Origin: Arthrobacter sp. 9V
GTDB lineage: Bacteria; Actinomycetota; Actinomycetes; Actinomycetales; Micrococcaceae
Reading direction: 5' to 3'
NCBI RefSeq assembly: GCF_902506065.1
Contig: NZ_LR732912.1
Span: forward strand, 4,555,525 to 4,619,524
DNA length: 64,000 bases
The translations under genes and the position numbers were made by a program. Below, in pieces: positions 16,949 through 24,941 of this stretch (within the stretch, counting starts at the first letter, position 1; each line of letters begins with the position of its first letter). The notes below the pieces were generated by a model. The model saw only the letters and a list, made by a program, of their open reading frames with translations, searched no databases and was not told the origin of the DNA.

Positions 16949-17570
16949 CCGGCTGATTCGTCGCGTCGAGTCCAGGCTTGGGCCTGAACTGGCGCGGCTC
17001 CGTTACGTTGCGTCCTCAAGGAAGATCTTCTGGAAGGTCCTGCTCCCCTGCCTGGTTGTAGGCTTCGTCTTCGGAACAATAGCGGAGTTCATCAGCCCCA
17101 TCCGCTCCACGCGGGAGGCAGGACACTTCAACCATCCCGCCTTCTTTGTGTTGACCAGCGTTCTGACCGGGCTGGTGCTGTGGTCCATGACCCTTCTGGG
17201 GAGCTTCCGGAAAGTTCTGGTCTTTGATCGCGGGATTGTGGCCAAGTATTCGCAGAAACACACCACATTGGTGATTCCTTGGAGAGACGTGGTGCCAGGC
17301 AGCATCAAGGCCGTGACCACCGCCGACGGCACGGATCCCGATCACAGGCTGGTGGCACGCCGCAAGGTTTCCCTAGGCGCGGGAGGACGGAGTGCGGTGG
17401 TTTTCCACGCCCGCGGAACCTTCTGGGTCTTCGCCACCAACCAGGACCCCGCCCCCTTGGTTCTTGCCATGCAAGAGGCCATGCAGGACGCCGGAATACC
17501 CGACGCCGCGCGGACGGCGGCAGGTGCGCTGCCCGCCGTCGTACTGACCGGACGGACGGCGCTTGACTGA
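16935..17570 (+). CDS. membrane protein of unknown function
   Basis: 211 residues from ATG 16935, inside the last codons of the RDD gene; the open frame runs back to 16755 but would overlap that gene deeply. Two membrane helices (about 33-50 and 66-88) precede a soluble domain with KVLVFDRGIVAKYSQKHTTLVIPW, a layout like small PH-type or bPH domains that follow paired helices. I cannot assign a family. Last gene of the WXG100 cluster. Confidence 0.75.
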   Translation: MPAHNRLIRRVESRLGPELARLRYVASSRKIFWKVLLPCLVVGFVFGTIAEFISPIRSTREAGHFNHPAFFVLTSVLTGLVLWSMTLLGSFRKVLVFDRGIVAKYSQKHTTLVIPWRDVVPGSIKAVTTADGTDPDHRLVARRKVSLGAGGRSAVVFHARGTFWVFATNQDPAPLVLAMQEAMQDAGIPDAARTAAGALPAVVLTGRTALD

Positions 17571-17640
17571 ACGAGTTGATCCGGCAGGGCAAAATTTGGC
17601 CCTTGCAGACCGACTACCAGCCGGTAGCATTTGATCCACT

Positions 17641-18240
17641 ATGTTCACTCTCACCATCAACCAACGCGACAGCCGCCACGACGGCGATCTTGTGCCGCAA
17701 TTGCTCAAGGACCTGCGGCACATTCCTGCGCGGCTCGACTTTGACCGCTCGGTTGAGGATGAGGTGCAGGGCATTGTGGAAAACAGCCACCAAGCCGTAG
17801 AGACGGCCCTGATCGCGCTCCGGACCGGCCAGTGGTACGTGGGAATCGGCGTCGGCCCCATTAATGAACCCCTGCCGAACCTGGTCAAGGATGCCTCCGG
17901 TCATGGTCTCGTCTATGCACGCCGGGCCGTGGATCGCCTTCGCAACGGCAAAGAACGTATCCCCGTTGCAGTTGATGGCCCGCTGGCCGCCTTGGCCTCT
18001 GAGGCGGAGGCCGTGCTGAGGCTTCTGGGACACATCGTCCAGCACCGCAGTACAGCGGAATGGCGGGTACTGGATCTGCTCACGCCGGGTGTCCGGGGTC
18101 AACAGAAAGCCGTCGCCCAAGAGCTCGGCATCACCACCCAGGCAGTAAGCAAGGCACTGGCCCGGGCACAGTGGGCAGAGGAGCACGCCGCCCGTCCGGC
18201 CGCCGCCCGCTTGCTGCAAATGATTCTTGAAGTTCGCTGA
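17641..18240 (+). CDS. SatD-like protein with C-terminal helix-turn-helix
   Basis: 199 residues. The first two thirds resemble the SatD family: an N-terminal strand, FDRSVEDEVQGIVENSHQAVETALIAL, then VGIGVGPI and an ARRAVDRLR helix. The C-terminus has a clear helix-turn-helix, QQKAVAQELGITTQAVSKAL (about 159-178), suggesting DNA binding. SatD proteins are of poorly defined function, associated with acid tolerance in streptococci. No obvious partner gene beside it. A regulator is likely, its targets unknown. Confidence 0.7.
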   Translation: MFTLTINQRDSRHDGDLVPQLLKDLRHIPARLDFDRSVEDEVQGIVENSHQAVETALIALRTGQWYVGIGVGPINEPLPNLVKDASGHGLVYARRAVDRLRNGKERIPVAVDGPLAALASEAEAVLRLLGHIVQHRSTAEWRVLDLLTPGVRGQQKAVAQELGITTQAVSKALARAQWAEEHAARPAAARLLQMILEVR

Positions 18241-18287
18241 TTTTGACTAGTTCGCTGACCAGATAAGTGATGACCCCAGGAGAGCCC

Positions 18288-18764
18288 ATGCCCTACACCG
18301 TTGACTTCAAGACTGTTTCCACTACCGGCTTGGAATCATCACCGGTAGCCGGGGCTGCTGCAGGTTTACGCGCCAACGAAGCCCGGTATTTCCGGAACAA
18401 GTATGAGCACGTGTTTGAGGTGAGTCCGGCAAGTGAGGTCCCGGAGGTGGTGGAGCGCGTCAGCCGGATCCTTCGCGAAGAACGCGACATCGTTATTGAG
18501 TCCCGCCCGCTGGAAGCCACGGCCTTCCAGGTGGAAGACCTGCATATGGCCTATGTTTTCTACGAGTCAGGACTGTCCATCAACGTGATGTACAGCCTCG
18601 AGGACGGCAAAAGAGCAGTTGGTTTCAAGTTGGCCGACGGGATGGAGGTCCCTGCCGAGTTGGAAACAAAGTTCAAGTTTGCGCGCCAGAAGTCCAAGCT
18701 TGCCGGTGTTATCCGGGGCTCATACTTCGTCATCAAGGGCGAATATCCCCCTACTCCGGCCTAA
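18288..18764 (+). CDS. small protein of unknown function
   Basis: 158 residues starting MPYTVDFKTV at ATG 18288, chosen over ATG 18267 because AGGAGA lies at 18278 with good spacing. No signal peptide, helices or cysteines. Contains a charged segment VERVSRILREERDIVIESRP and a Tyr/Phe-rich strand region (MAYVFYESGLSINVMYSL). I do not recognise the family. It may be co-transcribed with the SatD-like gene 47 bases upstream. A large hairpin repeat follows its stop. Confidence 0.75.
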   Translation: MPYTVDFKTVSTTGLESSPVAGAAAGLRANEARYFRNKYEHVFEVSPASEVPEVVERVSRILREERDIVIESRPLEATAFQVEDLHMAYVFYESGLSINVMYSLEDGKRAVGFKLADGMEVPAELETKFKFARQKSKLAGVIRGSYFVIKGEYPPTPA

Positions 18765-18775
18765 ATACCCGCTTA

Positions 18776-18843
18776 ACCCAACTGAGTCGCAGTTAATGCC
18801 GTTTCGGGTGTTCTAAACGGCATCTTCTGCGACTCAGTTGGGT
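18776..18843. repeat. long nested palindrome between convergent genes
   Basis: ACCCAACTGAGTCGCAG (18776-18792) pairs perfectly with CTGCGACTCAGTTGGGT (18827-18843); after a 3x3 internal loop, ATGCCGTTT (18796-18804) pairs with AAACGGCAT (18815-18823), leaving a 10-base loop. It lies between two convergent genes and could stop transcripts from both sides, although there is no T-tract. The symmetry is near that of interspersed REP-like elements. Confidence 0.85.
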
Positions 18844-18855
18844 CAGAGTGGGACG

Positions 18856-19431
18856 TTACTGGTTGCTGACGTTGTCCTTGGCCGTCTGCGCGCGGTCCTG
18901 GACATCGGCGGCGGCTGCCTGACCTTCGTCCTTGACGTTGGCTGCGGCTTCCGTGGCGCTGTCCTTGACGTTCTGCATCGCGTCCTGCGCGGGTTCGCGC
19001 AGGTGCTCGGCAACTTCCTGGGCAGCGTGGCTGAGCTCATCTGTAAGCGGCTGGGCCGCTTCCTTCAGAGCCTGGGCAGCTTCACGTTCCTTATCCGACG
19101 GCGGAATCAGGGCCGAGACCAGCAAACCCGCACCGAACGCGATAAGACCGGCCGCGACCGGGCTGCCTTGAGCCTTGCGGGTGATGGCCTGTGGCGCGTC
19201 ACTGATGTCCGAGACCACACCGGAAACAGCATCCCCGGCATGGTGCGCCGTTTCGCTGGCGCGGTACTGGACGTCGTCACGGGCACCGAAGACGGCAGTC
19301 TTGATCCTGTCCACCCGGCGGTTGACGATGTGTGAAGGCGTGACCTTGTCAGCTACGGCATCAACGTTGGTGCTGAGCCGCCGGCGAGTTTCTTCGATAT
19401 CGGCGCGCAGGGCGTCGGGGTTCTGCGTCAT
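18856..19431 (-). CDS. DUF3618 family protein
   Basis: 191 residues. The N-terminal DUF3618 signature is clear: DALRADIEETRRRLSTNVDAVADKVTP. A membrane segment follows at about 95-110 (AAGLIAFGAGLLVSALIPP), then a long amphipathic helical tail rich in Ala, Glu and Lys (QALKEAAQPL to the end) that resembles LEA/apolipoprotein-type repeats. Its start overlaps the Holin-X gene by four bases. Found with Holin-X proteins in actinobacteria; probably an envelope-stress or membrane-associated structural protein, function unproven. Confidence 0.88.
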   Translation of the reverse strand: MTQNPDALRADIEETRRRLSTNVDAVADKVTPSHIVNRRVDRIKTAVFGARDDVQYRASETAHHAGDAVSGVVSDISDAPQAITRKAQGSPVAAGLIAFGAGLLVSALIPPSDKEREAAQALKEAAQPLTDELSHAAQEVAEHLREPAQDAMQNVKDSATEAAANVKDEGQAAAADVQDRAQTAKDNVSNQ

Positions 19432-19859
19432 CGTGTCTCCTCAGTGTTCGGTTTCAAAGCGGGGGGTATTTCCTTGACTGTCTCGGCAGTCCTTGGCATG
19501 CCCTTGATGGCGTTCAGTTCCTTGCCTCCCATGGCAGCAAGGACTGCCGCAACAATTCCCCAGATGACCGCAACGATCACAGCGGACCAACCGAGGCCAA
19601 CCAGCTGGCCCAAAGCCCACCACAGGGCGATGGAAAGAAACAGCACGGTGATGTGGCCGGCGTAAGCAGCGCCGCCCAGCATTCCTGCGCCCTTCCCCGC
19701 CTTGGTGGCAGACTCCTTGATTTCCACCTTGGCCAGCTCCACTTCCTGGCGCATCAACGTGGAGACGTCGCGCGTCAGGTCGCTCAGCAGCTCACCAAGG
19801 GGAAGGTTTTCCGCTTTCTCATGGGCTGTTGTGTGAGGCAGGTCGGCGGGACTGCTCAT
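19428..19859 (-). CDS. Holin-X / phage-holin-family membrane protein
   Basis: 143 residues. A cytoplasmic helix (about 25-55, with STLMRQEVELAKVEI, the family signature) precedes two membrane helices (about 66-87 and 90-112). This is the actinobacterial Holin-X (putative holin superfamily III) family, which is chromosomal and usually not prophage-linked. Middle gene of a three-gene operon with four-base overlaps on both sides. No endolysin is nearby, so a lytic role is unlikely. Confidence 0.88.
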   Translation of the reverse strand: MSSPADLPHTTAHEKAENLPLGELLSDLTRDVSTLMRQEVELAKVEIKESATKAGKGAGMLGGAAYAGHITVLFLSIALWWALGQLVGLGWSAVIVAVIWGIVAAVLAAMGGKELNAIKGMPRTAETVKEIPPALKPNTEETR

Positions 19860-20833
19860 CGGGGACCTCCGTACTGGGGGTCATCCGGATCAAGGGGACT
19901 CTCAGGGTCAATGGCTCCAGCAAGCGGGTCACCTTGTCCCTTGACTCCGCCGGCGGTTGTCTCCGGATACGGAAGGGTGGATCCGTCATAGCCGCCCGTA
20001 GTACCGGCGTCGTAGCCAGTGGCTGCGCCACCTGTTGCCAGTCCCGTAGTGGTGGCTGAACCGTATCCGGCAGTTGTTGTGGTGGGACCGGGGAGATCCA
20101 CGGCGGGGGGCGTTACTGCTCCACCCTGTGTGGGGTAGTAGACGGCGCGCGGCGTCTCAGTGGTGTTGGTGGTTCCACTGGTCGCGTTACCCACGGGTGA
20201 GTTGTCTGCCATGCCCCGGCCCAGACGGCCTGCAAGAACTCCGGCTCCGGCAGCGAGCAGCAGGAAAGTACCTGGCTTGCGGCGTGCGAAACCCTTGACA
20301 TCGTCCAGGAGTGAGCCGGGGTCCCGGCCCTCCAACCACTGGGCGATGGAGGAAGAACGCTGGGCTGCCTGGTGGACCAGATCCGTGGCAACACCACCGT
20401 TTTGGCTTGAATTGGCCATGGTGGACAGTTCATCGGAGATGGACCGCAAGCCTTCGGCTACCCGCTGCTGCTGGACCTGGGCCTGGTCTGCCAGTTCACC
20501 CTTGGTCTGTGTGAGCAGTTGGCGTGCGTTCACCTTCACCTCGTGGGCTACGTTGCCGGCCTCAGACTTGGCGGTGTCAACCACACCACCGGCAGCGTCC
20601 GACACGGCTCCGGCCACCCCCGCAGCTTCCTCCTTGGCAGTATCTACCTTGCCCGAGCTGGCAGAACCGGTTCCGGACCCGGCCGGGGTTCCGCTGATTC
20701 CAGTGGTTCCTGCGGTTTGGGTCTCAATATCCGGTGTGTCCAAGTAGTTTCCAGTGAACGGTTCGGTGCCTGCATGGGCACCAGTGGTTGGCGCCGCGAA
20801 GCTTCCGTCCTGCGGCGATTGGCTCTCAGTCAT
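19856..20833 (-). CDS. membrane-associated protein of unknown function with helical and Gly/Thr-rich regions
   Basis: 325 residues from ATG 20833 (MTESQSPQDG, GAAAGAGAG upstream); the open frame to 20947 adds non-homologous sequence. Order: disordered start, Ala/Asp/Lys helical repeats (DTAKEEAAGVAGAVSDAAGG, about 62-110), a coiled segment with DQAQVQQQRVAEGLRSISDE, one hydrophobic helix (about 193-208), and a Thr/Gly/Tyr-rich tail. Domain style matches proteins that pair with Holin-X and DUF3618 genes, with which it is translationally coupled. Family unnamed to me. Confidence 0.8.
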   Translation of the reverse strand: MTESQSPQDGSFAAPTTGAHAGTEPFTGNYLDTPDIETQTAGTTGISGTPAGSGTGSASSGKVDTAKEEAAGVAGAVSDAAGGVVDTAKSEAGNVAHEVKVNARQLLTQTKGELADQAQVQQQRVAEGLRSISDELSTMANSSQNGGVATDLVHQAAQRSSSIAQWLEGRDPGSLLDDVKGFARRKPGTFLLLAAGAGVLAGRLGRGMADNSPVGNATSGTTNTTETPRAVYYPTQGGAVTPPAVDLPGPTTTTAGYGSATTTGLATGGAATGYDAGTTGGYDGSTLPYPETTAGGVKGQGDPLAGAIDPESPLDPDDPQYGGPR

Positions 20834-20877
20834 TGTCGCTCTCTTTCCACAGTTGGCAGGCTGCGGACAGCAGCCGG

Positions 20878-20899
20878 GATAGTAAGTATCGTTACTATC
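20878..20899. promoter_or_regulatory. palindrome in divergent promoter region
   Basis: GATAGTAA (20878-20885) and TTACTATC (20892-20899) form a perfect inverted repeat with a six-base centre. It lies 45 bases before the envelope operon ATG and upstream of the FUSC gene, a position suited to an operator for a dimeric repressor. No regulator gene is adjacent, so the binding protein is unknown. Confidence 0.45.
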
Positions 20900-21016
20900 A
20901 ATGGGTGTGTACCCGCTTACTCCGGTTCTAATCACACCAATTTCCAAAAGATGTCATGCCCCACTTTCGGTACTTTCCGCTCGACATGGGAGGACTTACC
21001 TGCCAACGTAGGGTTG

Positions 21017-22099
21017 ATGAGCCAACTGCCCAACAGGCGACGGCTGATTCCCGCGCTACGAAAAACCGTTACCCGCCACCGCCTCTTGTTCGCCGCCAAA
21101 ACGGCTGTAGCAGCAGGCCTGGCCTGGTACCTCGCCCCCTTTATGCCCGGCCCGGCCGCCGAGTATCCGTACTATGCGCCGCTGGGTGCACTGGTAAGCA
21201 TGCACCCCACAGTGGCCGACTCCGCCAAACATGGGCTGCAAAGCCTGGTGGGTTTGGTGCTGGGCATCGGAATGGCCTTCGTCATCACCACTGTGGCCGC
21301 GCCCACTGCCTTGGCCGTTGCCGTGGTGGTGGGACTCGGCGTGCTCATCGGCGGCCTTCCCCGGCTTGGCACTGCATCCGAATGGATTCCCATGGCAGCG
21401 CTGTTCGTGCTGGTCTTGGGTGATTCAAACGCGGAGGGTTTCTCCTTTGCCTACGTCCTCCAGATGGCTTTGGGCGTCACCGTTGGATTTGCGGTGAACT
21501 GGCTGATATTTCCGCCCCTGCACCTGGACGACATCGATCCCGCCATCGCCGGTCACCAGAACGCGTTGTCCCGTCAGCTCAGGGACATGGCCCGCGCCAT
21601 GGAAGAATCCTGGCCGCCCAACCACGAGGCCTGGGCCAGCCGCAGCGATGAACTTTCCCTGACAGCAGCCGGCGTGCGGACCGCGGTGCATCAAGCAGAA
21701 CTGAGCGCCAAAGCGAACCCCAGGTCGCGTCGTCGTGCCACCCGCTTGCCCAGCGACCTCGCAGGCCTGCGAACGCTTGAACGGCTCACTTTCCATGTAC
21801 AGGACATCACCGACGTCCTGGCGAGCGCCATCTGGGAGGAGGGCGCAGGGACGATCATCCCGGATGCGGTAGTGGCCCCGCTCTCCGAAGCATTGGAATC
21901 AGTGGCGTCCGTGGTGGATCACTGGCGTGACGCCGAGAACGGCGAGCTGGCCAACCGTTTGGCACGGGCGAAAGACAGCATTGACGCCCTCAGTGACGCT
22001 GTAGCCGAGGCAGCCGCCGACCAATCCCCGGTGAACGCTCCGGCGTCGGTGGCCATGAGCCTGCGCCGGATCCTCACGGTGGTGTTGTCCTCCGAGTAA
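21017..22099 (+). CDS. FUSC family membrane protein (aromatic acid exporter-like)
   Basis: 360 residues from ATG 21017; an in-frame ATG at 20951 would add 22 residues, and no start has a strong Shine-Dalgarno. Five to six membrane helices occupy the first 160 residues, including LVGLVLGIGMAFVITTVAAP and LAVAVVVGLGVLIGGLP, with the FUSC-type ALVSMHPTVADSAKHG loop; the C-terminal half is a soluble helical domain. FUSC proteins resemble efflux components for aromatic acids (AaeB) or unknown substrates. Divergent from the envelope operon. Confidence 0.85.
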   Translation: MSQLPNRRRLIPALRKTVTRHRLLFAAKTAVAAGLAWYLAPFMPGPAAEYPYYAPLGALVSMHPTVADSAKHGLQSLVGLVLGIGMAFVITTVAAPTALAVAVVVGLGVLIGGLPRLGTASEWIPMAALFVLVLGDSNAEGFSFAYVLQMALGVTVGFAVNWLIFPPLHLDDIDPAIAGHQNALSRQLRDMARAMEESWPPNHEAWASRSDELSLTAAGVRTAVHQAELSAKANPRSRRRATRLPSDLAGLRTLERLTFHVQDITDVLASAIWEEGAGTIIPDAVVAPLSEALESVASVVDHWRDAENGELANRLARAKDSIDALSDAVAEAAADQSPVNAPASVAMSLRRILTVVLSSE

Positions 22100-22103
22100 C
22101 GCG

Positions 22104-23138
22104 CTACCTCGGTTTCAGCGGAGGAGAGGCTTCCCTGCCCTTTCCTGCACCGATCCCGTCCAACATTTCGGCCAGCGACTCCAGCGAGGAATGTTTGGGC
22201 GCCCAACCCAAAAGGGAGTGTGCCCGGGCCGTATCCATGATGGGCGCGTTGGCCGCCATGTCCACCCATCCGCCGTCGGTCACCTGCAGCCGGAGTCGCC
22301 AACTGACCTCGACGACGGCGCGCAGCACCGCGAGCGGGAACGGCATCACGCGCCGGGCGTTGAGAATCCAGGCCAAGGCGTTGGGGTCAATGACCGGCTC
22401 GGCGGCAATATTGAAAGCACCTTCCGCCTTGCGCTCCAGCACACGCCAGTAGGCATCAGCGACGTCAGCTGTGTGGGCTGCCTGGAACACCATCTCGTTG
22501 GGGATGGCGAGCAGTGGCAGCCACGGCTTCCGCGGAACCAGCCGGGGCAGCACCCGTCCCAGGAAGTACCGGCCAACCTCGCTCCCGCCACCAGCACTGA
22601 ACATCAGCGCGGGGCGCAGCCGTGCCACCACAATGTCCGGATTGTCTTTGGCAAAACCGTCCAGAAGCCTTTCCTGTGCCGCTTTGTCCACGCTGTAGTG
22701 CGAGCTGCGGATGCCGCCAGTGGGCCAGCCTTCCTTTGTCCGCTGGTCCTTTGGGGCAGGCGAGTACGCACCCACTGACGATGCGCACACGACGTGTCCC
22801 ACTCCGGCCTTACGCGCGGCGGCAAGAACGTGGGCGGTTCCGGCCACGTTCGTCCGGCGAAGCATCTCCCGGTTGTGGTTCGGTTGGATCAGCCACGCCA
22901 GATGAACCACAGCGTCGGCTCCTGCCAGCGCAGCTTCCAGGGCTGGTTGGTCCTCCGCCGCGCTGATGTCCAGGGTGTGCCACTCCACCCCGTGATAGGG
23001 GGCGGCGTCCTGGTCCGGTTGCCGCCGTACGACGCCCACCAGTTCCAGGTCCGCGCCTTCTTCCGAGCGGGCTCTCTGGAGCCGCTTCAGCAGTTCCGTT
23101 CCGCCGTGTCCTGTTGCACCGGTGATCACAATACGCAT
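22104..23138 (-). CDS. NAD(P)-dependent epimerase/dehydratase (extended SDR)
   Basis: 344 residues from ATG 23138 (MRIVITGATGHGG) with GAGGAAG upstream. Rossmann motif TGATGHGG at 7-14, catalytic region SSVGAY and YSVDK (Tyr-x-x-x-Lys), plus a helix that binds the sugar nucleotide. It lies ten bases after the HldE-like gene, so both are likely one transcript. It could be the sugar epimerase for the heptose route (the HldD step), but it lacks features I would use to call HldD; other substrates are possible. Five bases separate it from the convergent FUSC gene. Confidence 0.75.
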   Translation of the reverse strand: MRIVITGATGHGGTELLKRLQRARSEEGADLELVGVVRRQPDQDAAPYHGVEWHTLDISAAEDQPALEAALAGADAVVHLAWLIQPNHNREMLRRTNVAGTAHVLAAARKAGVGHVVCASSVGAYSPAPKDQRTKEGWPTGGIRSSHYSVDKAAQERLLDGFAKDNPDIVVARLRPALMFSAGGGSEVGRYFLGRVLPRLVPRKPWLPLLAIPNEMVFQAAHTADVADAYWRVLERKAEGAFNIAAEPVIDPNALAWILNARRVMPFPLAVLRAVVEVSWRLRLQVTDGGWVDMAANAPIMDTARAHSLLGWAPKHSSLESLAEMLDGIGAGKGREASPPLKPR

Positions 23139-23148
23139 GGTTGCTTCC

Positions 23149-24783
23149 TCAGGCTTGCGGGGCTTCGCCGGTTGAACGGATGCGTTCAAGGACCGCTGTG
23201 GTGGAGTGCTCGGGCACGTAGTCCAGAATGGTCACGGTGCCGCCGTAGCGTTCCACCGCTTCGGTTTCCTGGAGCATCTCCGGCGTGTAGTCACCGCCTT
23301 TGGCATAGACATCCGGCCGGAGGAGGTCAATCAGCGGTATGGGCGTGGGGGTATCGAACACGGTGACATGGTCCACGCAGCTCAGGGCGGCGATGACTGC
23401 TGCGCGGTCGGCCTCGTGGTTGACCGGCCGGTCCGGGCCTTTGAGTTTCCTTACGGACGAATCACTGTTCAGCGCCACCACCAGGACGTCGCCCAATTGC
23501 TTTGCCTGATTCAGGTAACGGGTGTGGCCTCGATGAAGGACGTCAAAGCACCCGTTGGTCAGCACAATCCGCTTGCCCTCCCGGCGATGCTCCTCCACCT
23601 GCCGGGCCAACTCGAAGTCCGTGAGCGCCGTATCGGCGAACCCTCGGAGGTGCTTTGCCAATTCTTCAGTGGTGCAGACGGAGGTGCCAGGCCTGTGCAC
23701 CACCACGTCTGCAGCGGCTTGGGCCAAGTTCACGCTGGTGGTCAACGGCAGTCCCGCGGCACGGGCAATGGTCAGCGCCGCCACAAAAGTGTCCCCGGCG
23801 CCTGAAGCTTGCTTTTCCGCCTGGGGCCGGGCCCACGTCCGGTGAGTTGCCGGCTTTTGAGAGGCGCTGTTGGGCCGGATGGTCAGGGTTCCTTCGCGGT
23901 CCAAAGTCACGACGACGGCGCCCGCACCTGAGGCGCGAAGGAGCTGGTCCGAGTGGGCTTCCACGAAGGGGCACCTTGCAGCACCGCCGGGGAACTCCGT
24001 ACCGAGCAGCGTGGCCGCTTCCTGGGCATTGGGAGTAGCGAGATCCGGCTGGAGGCTTGCCCACCGTCCCGGATAATGGGCATCCACGACTACCAGGGTG
24101 TTCCGGCGGGCCGGTGGAAAATCGCCCTCCCGTCGGTCAGTCCGGGATTCGTCAGCCTGCACTCCCCCACTTTGCGGCCCCAGGTTTTGGAGAACGGCGT
24201 CCCTCACAGCACCTTCCAAGGCGCCTGCTCCGTAGTCGCAGAGGATCACCGCTGAGGAGCCGGTGAGGGCTCCGGGGATGGCAGCGGCCATTCGGCGAAG
24301 GCCATCAGCGGGGACTTCAGCGGCGGCGTCATCCAGGCGCAGCATCACCTGCCCGCCGCTGCTCACACGGAATTTGGTGGTGGTGGTCATCTCCGGATGG
24401 GACACCACATGCGAAACGTCCACGCCCGCTGATTGAAGCTGCTCACGGAGGGTTTGCCCTCCCGAATCTTCCCCCACCAGCGAAACGAAACGCACCTGCG
24501 CCCCCATTGCGGCCAGGTTCATGGCCGTATTCGCCGCGCCTCCCGGGGCGAAGTCCCGGCGCTGAACCTGAACCACGGGAGCCGGAGCCTCACGGCAGAA
24601 CCGCTCAATGGTCCCATCCCACCAGCCGTCCAGAATGGAATCGCCAATGACCGTCACAACAGGACGCGCGTCGGCCAAACGGCCTGGCAACCAGTCAGCC
24701 AAGCCTTCTTGAGTGGATAGGGCAGCTTGATTCAACGGGCCGTCTTGATTGGCGGGGCCGTCTTGATTGGATAGGCGTGCCAT
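23149..24783 (-). CDS. bifunctional heptose kinase / nucleotidyltransferase (HldE/RfaE-like)
   Basis: 544 residues. N-terminal PfkB-family sugar kinase: VTVIGDSILDGWWDG, a GGAANTAMNLA glycine motif and ASGAGDTFVAAL, whose Asp is the catalytic base. C-terminal nucleotidyltransferase: TNGCFDVLHRGHTRYL with the HxGH motif and VYAKGGDYTPE. This is the HldE fusion order, expected to phosphorylate heptose-7-phosphate at C1 and later attach AMP to heptose-1-phosphate. The kinase domain has an internal insertion (about residues 200-230). The N-terminus starts with NQDG repeats (18-bp DNA repeat). GGAAGGT precedes the ATG. A second paralogue is at 26808-28253; substrate of each is inferred. Confidence 0.88.
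   Translation of the reverse strand: MARLSNQDGPANQDGPLNQAALSTQEGLADWLPGRLADARPVVTVIGDSILDGWWDGTIERFCREAPAPVVQVQRRDFAPGGAANTAMNLAAMGAQVRFVSLVGEDSGGQTLREQLQSAGVDVSHVVSHPEMTTTTKFRVSSGGQVMLRLDDAAAEVPADGLRRMAAAIPGALTGSSAVILCDYGAGALEGAVRDAVLQNLGPQSGGVQADESRTDRREGDFPPARRNTLVVVDAHYPGRWASLQPDLATPNAQEAATLLGTEFPGGAARCPFVEAHSDQLLRASGAGAVVVTLDREGTLTIRPNSASQKPATHRTWARPQAEKQASGAGDTFVAALTIARAAGLPLTTSVNLAQAAADVVVHRPGTSVCTTEELAKHLRGFADTALTDFELARQVEEHRREGKRIVLTNGCFDVLHRGHTRYLNQAKQLGDVLVVALNSDSSVRKLKGPDRPVNHEADRAAVIAALSCVDHVTVFDTPTPIPLIDLLRPDVYAKGGDYTPEMLQETEAVERYGGTVTILDYVPEHSTTAVLERIRSTGEAPQA
24719..24772 (-). repeat. 18-bp minisatellite coding the NQDG N-terminus
   Basis: Two clear 18-bp units (24737-24754 and 24755-24772) and one degenerate neighbour lie in frame at the 5' end of the HldE-like gene. 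Each encodes about six residues (consensus N-Q-D-G-P-x). Because the length is a multiple of three, copy-number change would keep the frame. Confidence 0.75.
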
Positions 24784-24833
24784 GGGGTACCTTCCGATTG
24801 GGCTTACAGTTTCCTGTTCCCCTCAGGTACCCC
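24784..24833. promoter_or_regulatory. inverted repeat in divergent region of the glycan locus
   Basis: GGGGTACCT (24784-24792) and AGGTACCCC (24825-24833) are perfect inverted arms 32 bases apart in the 158-base gap between the HldE-like gene and the divergent GT9 gene. The left arm overlaps the Shine-Dalgarno of the left gene. Could be a two-site operator; not proven. Confidence 0.35.
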
Positions 24834-24941
24834 GAGGCACGGGCTTCACACGCCGGTTCCGGGAGTTTCCGCACGGAATCACAGGGGGCCGGGGGCTGCG
24901 GAGGAACCAGCCTGCCGTCTTGCCAGCGAAAGGAATCATCC

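Noticed and set aside
19428..19859. Prophage, because of a holin-family gene
   Set aside because: Holin-X proteins are chromosomal in actinobacteria; no other phage genes are nearby.
22104..23138. Firm call of the extended SDR as HldD
   Set aside because: Rossmann and YxxxK motifs are general; nothing specific to the heptose epimerase could be shown.
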